Position numbers and translations under genes: made by a program
Assembly (NCBI RefSeq): GCF_014385105.1
Contig: NZ_JACRTE010000002.1
Location: 124,001 to 188,000 of the forward strand
DNA length: 64,000 nucleotides
Direction of reading: 5' to 3'
Source of the DNA: Qingrenia yutianensis
GTDB taxonomy: Bacteria; Bacillota; Clostridia; UMGS1810
The notes under the pieces: model-generated
The model's input: only the letters and a program-made list of their open reading frames with translations
The model's database searches: none
What the model was told of the DNA's origin: nothing
Shown: positions 60,342 to 64,000 of the stretch, piece after piece
Numbering within the stretch: the stretch's first letter is position 1
Layout: each line of letters starts with the position of its first letter

Positions 60342-60370
60342 ATTATATACCATATGAAAAAATTTTTCAA
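60342..60370 (-). promoter_or_regulatory. pgk promoter
   Basis: Minus strand: TTGAAA (60370-60365), 17 bp, TATAAT (60347-60342), leaving a ~50-nt leader. Confidence 0.8.
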
Positions 60371-60432
60371 GTATTTAAGCAAAATTTTCTGAAACTTTGA
60401 CAAAAATTTAACTTATTTAATGAAATTTTACG

Positions 60433-61287
60433 TTATTTTTTAAGATAAGTAAGCGCAATTACGCCTGCGCCCGTGTTTGTGCCGACACTCGCGCCGACCT
60501 CGCCCACTTCAATATCGGTGATATTTGTCGTTTCTGCAATTTTTTCTTTGAGTTTTTCCACCTTGCCGGGCGCGTTGCCGTGGATAATATAAACGGTGTG
60601 CTTCTCGTCCGTGTCAATGTTCGACATCATAATGTCAACCAATTTCGCATAAACTTTTTTTGCACCGCGCACTTTGTCAAGGTTTGTAACAAGTCCGTCT
60701 TTTATTGTGAGAACGGGTTTAATGTCCAAAACATTGCCGAGAATTTTTGCGGTGGGGCTTATACGTCCGCCCTTTTGGAGATAACTTAAATCGTCCACAA
60801 CAAAGATTACTTCGGCTTTATCGCGCAGTCTTGCAATCTCTTTTAAAATTTCGTCTTTGCCCTTGCCGTCTTGCGCCATTTTTGCCGCAGCAATGCCGAG
60901 TCTGCCGTATCCCAAAGAAAGGTTAAATCCGTCGAAAACATCTATCGACGCGTCGGGGTGCTCCTCCAGAAACATATCCTTTGCAAGATTTGCGCTCTGG
61001 AATGTTCCGCTCGCCTTTGACGAAATCGTTATAAAAATAATGTCGTAATCCTTGTAATACTGCTCGTATTTTTCGGTTATTTTTGTAATGTTAATCTGTG
61101 CGGTTTTCGGAATACCGCCGAATTTTTCAAGCTTTTTGTAAAACTCCGACGGCGAAAGTTCGGTTGTTTCAACAAACGTTTCGTCACCGAATATTATATT
61201 TTGTCCGAGTATGTCGATATTATACTTTTTCGCCGTTTCAAGACTTATATCGGACGCTGAATCTATCAAAATTTTAACATTTTTCAC
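60433..61287 (-). CDS. DegV-family fatty-acid-binding protein
   Basis: Members of this family (FakB) bind a fatty acid and present it to the kinase FakA for entry into phospholipid synthesis. The 284-residue protein shows ILIDSASDISLE at the start, GIPKTAQIN (fatty-acid head-group region), ISSKASGTFQSANLA, VFDGFNLSLGYG, VVDDLSYLQKGGRIS and a C-terminal GASVGTNTGAGVIA. GTG 61287 is the chosen start because AAGGAG lies nine nt upstream; ATG 61311 would overlap trmL. No fakA is present in the window. Confidence 0.9.
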   Translation of the reverse strand: MKNVKILIDSASDISLETAKKYNIDILGQNIIFGDETFVETTELSPSEFYKKLEKFGGIPKTAQINITKITEKYEQYYKDYDIIFITISSKASGTFQSANLAKDMFLEEHPDASIDVFDGFNLSLGYGRLGIAAAKMAQDGKGKDEILKEIARLRDKAEVIFVVDDLSYLQKGGRISPTAKILGNVLDIKPVLTIKDGLVTNLDKVRGAKKVYAKLVDIMMSNIDTDEKHTVYIIHGNAPGKVEKLKEKIAETTNITDIEVGEVGASVGTNTGAGVIALTYLKK

Positions 61288-61304
61288 AGTCAAAAACTCC
61301 TTTG

Positions 61305-61799
61305 TTACCATTCAAATTTTGTGAGTGCACCTTTTTCTTTAAGACCTTCAAAATTCTGCTGTCTGAGTGCCTCGTAAAGCACAACGGCAACCGAATTTGA
61401 AAGGTTTAAGCTACGTGCCTCGTCAATCATGGGTATTCTTATGCAATGCTCCTTATTCGCCTTTAAAAGCGCCTCGTCAAGACCTTTCGTTTCCTTGCCG
61501 AACAAAATAAAATCGTTGTCGCAAAATTTTACGTCACAGTAGTTGTTCACCGCCTTTGTGGTGGAAAAAAAGAAACGTCCGCCCTTGTTTATTTCAAAAA
61601 ATTCGTCAATGTTTTCATAATATTTAACACCGAGAAAATGCCAGTAATCAAGACCTGCACGCTTTAACTTTGCATCGGTAATTTCAAATCCCATAGGCTT
61701 TACAATGTGCAGCTTTGTGTTTGTAACCGCGCACGTTCTTGCAATGTTTCCCGTATTCTGCGGAATTTCGGGTTCTACCAAAACTACGTTGTAGCTCAC
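61305..61799 (-). CDS. trmL: tRNA (cytidine/uridine-34-2'-O)-methyltransferase
   Basis: Methylates the wobble ribose of leucine tRNAs using AdoMet. The 164-residue SPOUT enzyme has VLVEPEIPQNTGNIARTC, LFGKETKGLDEALL and the knot-forming IPMIDEARSLNLSNSVAVVLYE. Its substrate class includes leucine tRNAs such as the one at 16538. Overlaps the aminotransferase gene by four bases (ATGA). Confidence 0.94.
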   Translation of the reverse strand: MSYNVVLVEPEIPQNTGNIARTCAVTNTKLHIVKPMGFEITDAKLKRAGLDYWHFLGVKYYENIDEFFEINKGGRFFFSTTKAVNNYCDVKFCDNDFILFGKETKGLDEALLKANKEHCIRIPMIDEARSLNLSNSVAVVLYEALRQQNFEGLKEKGALTKFEW

Positions 61800-62983
61800 T
61801 TTATATCACCTTTTTTAATTTTTTCCAAAAATCTTTCAACTCTTATAAGCGCTTCGTTAATCTGCTCTATCGAGTATGCGTACGACACGCGCAAGAAACC
61901 TTCTCCGCACTCGCCGAACGCCGTTCCCGGCACGATAGCAAGCTTTTCTTCTTCGAGAAGCTTTTTGCAGAATTCGTCCGAACTCATTCCCGTAGATTTT
62001 ATGCACGGGAAAATGTAAAACGCGCCCTGCGGATTGAAACAGGTAAGACCGAGCTTGTTAAAGCCGTCTACAATAACCTTTCTGCGGTAGTTGTATTCGT
62101 GCGCCATTGTTTCTATTGACTTGTCGCCGTTTTTGAGCGCCTCAATCGCCGCAAACTGGCTTGTCGTCGGCGCGCACATAATGGCATACTGATGCACTTT
62201 TGTCATAATTTTTATAATTTTTTCGTTTCCGCAGGCATATCCCAAGCGCCAGCCGGTCATAGCATAAGCCTTTGAAAAACCGTTTATGACAATACATCTG
62301 TCTTTCATACCGTCAAGCGACGCAATGGAGGTGTGATGTCCCTCGTATGTAAGCTCGGCGTAAATTTCGTCCGAAATAACCATAATATTATGCTCTTTTA
62401 TAACGGGAACGATTTTTTCCAAATCTTCTTTTGTCATAATAGCACCGGTGGGATTGTTCGGATACGACAAAATAAGAATTTTCGTTTTGTCGGTTATATG
62501 CGACAAAATGTCATCTTTTGTAAGCTTAAATCCATTTTCCGCCTTTGTTGCGATAGGCACTGCAACACCGCCTGCCATTTCGGCACACGGCTTGTAGCAA
62601 ACAAACGACGGCTCGGGAATAAGCACCTCATCACCGCGGTTTATAAGCGAACGAAGCGCAATATCAACAGCCTCGCTGCCGCCGACGGTAACGAGCACCT
62701 CGCTTTGTGTATAGTCAAGTTTAAATCTTCTTTTTAAATAAAGGCAAATTTCCTCGCGGAGTTCTTTTAAGCCCGCATTTGCGGTGTAGTGGGTTTTGCC
62801 CCTTTCAAGCGCATAAATACCTGCGTCTCGGATATGCCACGGTGTCATAAAATCAGGTTCGCCCACGCCGAGAGAAATCGCGCCCTCCATATTGTTTGCC
62901 GCGTCGAAAAACTTTCGTATGCCCGACGGAGGCATTTTTGCTATATGTTCATTCAAAAAATCTTCGGGATTAAAATTTGTCAC
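61796..62983 (-). CDS. Class I/II PLP-dependent aminotransferase
   Basis: A 395-residue fold type I aminotransferase of the aspartate/aromatic group. GVGEPDFMTPWHIRDA, HYTANAGLKELREEI, SYPNNPTGAIM, VISDEIYAELTY and the PLP lysine in INGFSKAYAMTGWRLGYACG are clear. The specific amino acid cannot be read. It is preceded by, and overlaps by 4 nt, an Lrp/AsnC regulator gene, suggesting the pair responds to an amino-acid signal. PatA or branched/aromatic transaminases are alternatives. Confidence 0.9.
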   Translation of the reverse strand: MTNFNPEDFLNEHIAKMPPSGIRKFFDAANNMEGAISLGVGEPDFMTPWHIRDAGIYALERGKTHYTANAGLKELREEICLYLKRRFKLDYTQSEVLVTVGGSEAVDIALRSLINRGDEVLIPEPSFVCYKPCAEMAGGVAVPIATKAENGFKLTKDDILSHITDKTKILILSYPNNPTGAIMTKEDLEKIVPVIKEHNIMVISDEIYAELTYEGHHTSIASLDGMKDRCIVINGFSKAYAMTGWRLGYACGNEKIIKIMTKVHQYAIMCAPTTSQFAAIEALKNGDKSIETMAHEYNYRRKVIVDGFNKLGLTCFNPQGAFYIFPCIKSTGMSSDEFCKKLLEEEKLAIVPGTAFGECGEGFLRVSYAYSIEQINEALIRVERFLEKIKKGDIK

Positions 62984-63459
62984 AGCGTAATCACCTGCCT
63001 GTCATCTTCTATTTTATCGTCAAAAATAATGTTTTCAACCTTGTATTTTTTAAGCACAAAATGCGTAGCGGTGCTGACAATGCACTCCATGGGCGCAAGC
63101 TTTCTGTGAACAAAGCGCGCAACCTCGTTCATTGTTTTGCCCTCAATTATAACCGTCAAATCGTATGCGCCGGCAATAAGAAACACGGTTTTAACTTCGG
63201 GATACTGATAAATTCGCTCAGCTATTTTGTCAAATCCCAAACCTCTCTGCGGTGTAACCTTAAGCTCGATAAGCGCGGTTACAATCGGTTTGTCGGTTTT
63301 TTCCCAGTTTATAACGCTTTTGTTTTTGAGGATAATTCCTCTCTTTTTAAAATCTTCTATGGCGGCGACAACGTCCTCTTCTTTCATATCAAGCATAAGC
63401 GCAATCTGCGCAGGACTTGTGTTGCAGTCGTTTTCCAAAATTTCAAGAATTCTTTCCAT
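62980..63459 (-). CDS. Lrp/AsnC-family transcriptional regulator
   Basis: A 159-residue feast/famine regulator. The N-terminal helix-turn-helix (ILENDCNTSPAQIALMLDMKEEDVVAAI, about residues 6-34) is followed by the RAM effector domain (about 70-150; ALIELKVTPQRGLGFDKIAERI, VFLIAGAYDLTVIIEGKTM). The family senses amino acids. It overlaps the aminotransferase gene by four bases, making that gene and its own the expected targets. Confidence 0.9.
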   Translation of the reverse strand: MERILEILENDCNTSPAQIALMLDMKEEDVVAAIEDFKKRGIILKNKSVINWEKTDKPIVTALIELKVTPQRGLGFDKIAERIYQYPEVKTVFLIAGAYDLTVIIEGKTMNEVARFVHRKLAPMECIVSTATHFVLKKYKVENIIFDDKIEDDRQVITL

Positions 63460-63952
63460 AGTTCATACCCCCAAAAAATTTATCGAAAATTTTATCTTTT
63501 ATCAAATATGTTAAAAATATTCCTATATCGGCGCCGGCAAAATCAAGCAAAACGTCGCGCGCCGTTGCTGTCCGTCCGCCCGAAAAATACTGATGTATCT
63601 CGTCGCTCGACGCATAAATTAAGCATATTGCAAGCGCGATTGCAATGCACAGCGCGTCGTTTTTTCCGAATGTCGAAAATATTGCAATGTATGCAAAAAT
63701 TCCCATTAAAAGATATATCGAAAAATGCGCGAATTTTCTTACAATTCCGTTTGCGGTAACCTTATCGTCGCCCTTTTCGGCTTCGAGCTTATCAATTTCT
63801 TCAATGCTTTTGCCCGTAACAACGCTTGTAACCTTTTTGCTCACGTCGTCCGACTTTTCGCCCTCCTGCGCGGAAAATCCGAACGCGGTGAACATCAGGA
63901 CTCCAAGACAGATGTATGCAAAAACACATATTACATATCGCCAAAATTTCAT
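63443..63952 (-). CDS. VanZ-like membrane protein
   Basis: A 169-residue protein with four predicted membrane helices and the VanZ-like signature: FGFSAQEGEKSDDVSK after the first helix, IVRKFAHFSIYLLMGIFAY, and IYASSDEIHQYFSGGRTATARDVLLDFAG. Members are linked to envelope functions; VanZ raises teicoplanin resistance, but this is not implied here. ATG 63952 follows GGAAG; the TTG at 63970 is less likely. It overlaps the regulator gene by 17 nt and opens the operon vanZ-like, lrp, aminotransferase, trmL and degV as far as the window shows. Confidence 0.88.
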   Translation of the reverse strand: MKFWRYVICVFAYICLGVLMFTAFGFSAQEGEKSDDVSKKVTSVVTGKSIEEIDKLEAEKGDDKVTANGIVRKFAHFSIYLLMGIFAYIAIFSTFGKNDALCIAIALAICLIYASSDEIHQYFSGGRTATARDVLLDFAGADIGIFLTYLIKDKIFDKFFGGMNYGKNS

Positions 63953-64000
63953 TGTTTTACTTCCAATCAATTAAAATCCATATTATTCAAATTATCTCAC

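Overview
The window reads as a chromosomal segment of an anaerobic, Gram-positive, spore-former-type Firmicute (class Clostridia, probably an uncultured or gut/rumen lineage). The evidence is indirect but consistent: strong AGGAGG-type ribosome binding sites, TTGACA-N17-TATAAT promoters, a short-form HisG with HisZ, PyrD/PyrK-type dihydroorotate dehydrogenase, type III glutamine synthetase, LL-diaminopimelate aminotransferase, cobalamin-dependent methionine synthase with a separate reactivation protein, S-layer-homology and copper-amine-oxidase-like wall domains, and a YerC/TrpR-type regulator in front of the his genes. No species name can be given from the sequence alone.

Layout. 1-5.2 kb: end of a parvulin-type foldase gene, then a metF / methionine synthase reactivation / metH / AEC transporter operon. 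5.3-6.3 kb: a small S-layer-homology protein and a ~315-bp element with ~43-nt imperfect terminal inverted repeats. 6.3-9.5 kb: glucuronate isomerase (uxaC) divergent from a sodium:solute symporter. 9.5-16.2 kb: a TetR regulator, an MMPL/RND permease and a large secreted, membrane-anchored GLUG/coiled-coil protein that look like one envelope module. 16.3-17.4 kb: a candidate structured RNA with a tRNA-Leu-like 5' segment, a real tRNA-Leu(UAG), and the remnant of an IS110-family element. 17.4-23.9 kb (minus): pyrC-K-D-F-E-B-I plus a PHP-fold protein that has lost most metal ligands. 24.0-26.0 kb (minus): a sugar-acid dehydratase-like enolase-superfamily enzyme and an SDR. 26.1-34.6 kb (minus): a complete histidine operon, regulator-hisZ-G-D-C-B-H-A-F-IE-J. 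34.7-38.3 kb: a surface protein divergent from a MerR regulator, with a MerR-type 19-bp-spacer promoter between them. 38.3-38.8 kb: three tandem ~122-bp repeats and tRNA-Glu. 39.0-40.1 kb: rpsF-ssb-rpsR. 40.1-49.5 kb (minus): GNAT and SGNH enzymes, hpf, then carA, a carB-dapF in-frame fusion, dapL and a Rossmann protein. 49.8-53.0 kb: asnA-glnN. 53.0-56.6 kb: cell-envelope glycosyltransferases and a thymidylate-kinase-like gene. 56.7-60.3 kb (minus): pgk-tpiA-gpmI. 60.4-64.0 kb (minus): vanZ-like, Lrp regulator, aminotransferase, trmL and degV.

Most of the window is anabolic: methionine, pyrimidine, histidine, carbamoyl phosphate, lysine/diaminopimelate, asparagine and glutamine. CarAB supplies carbamoyl phosphate to the PyrB encoded about 25 kb away; DapL and DapF act in consecutive steps of the aminotransferase branch of DAP synthesis.

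The points most worth a second look are the carB-dapF reading-frame fusion with an internal ribosome binding site, the TetR/MMPL/GLUG-coiled-coil module, the degenerate PHP protein ending the pyr operon, the RNA-like segment ahead of tRNA-Leu, the twin palindromes at the his promoter, and the MerR-type promoter of the surface protein. No CRISPR array, prophage or obvious defence system was seen. All assignments come from reading the sequence; no database search was run.
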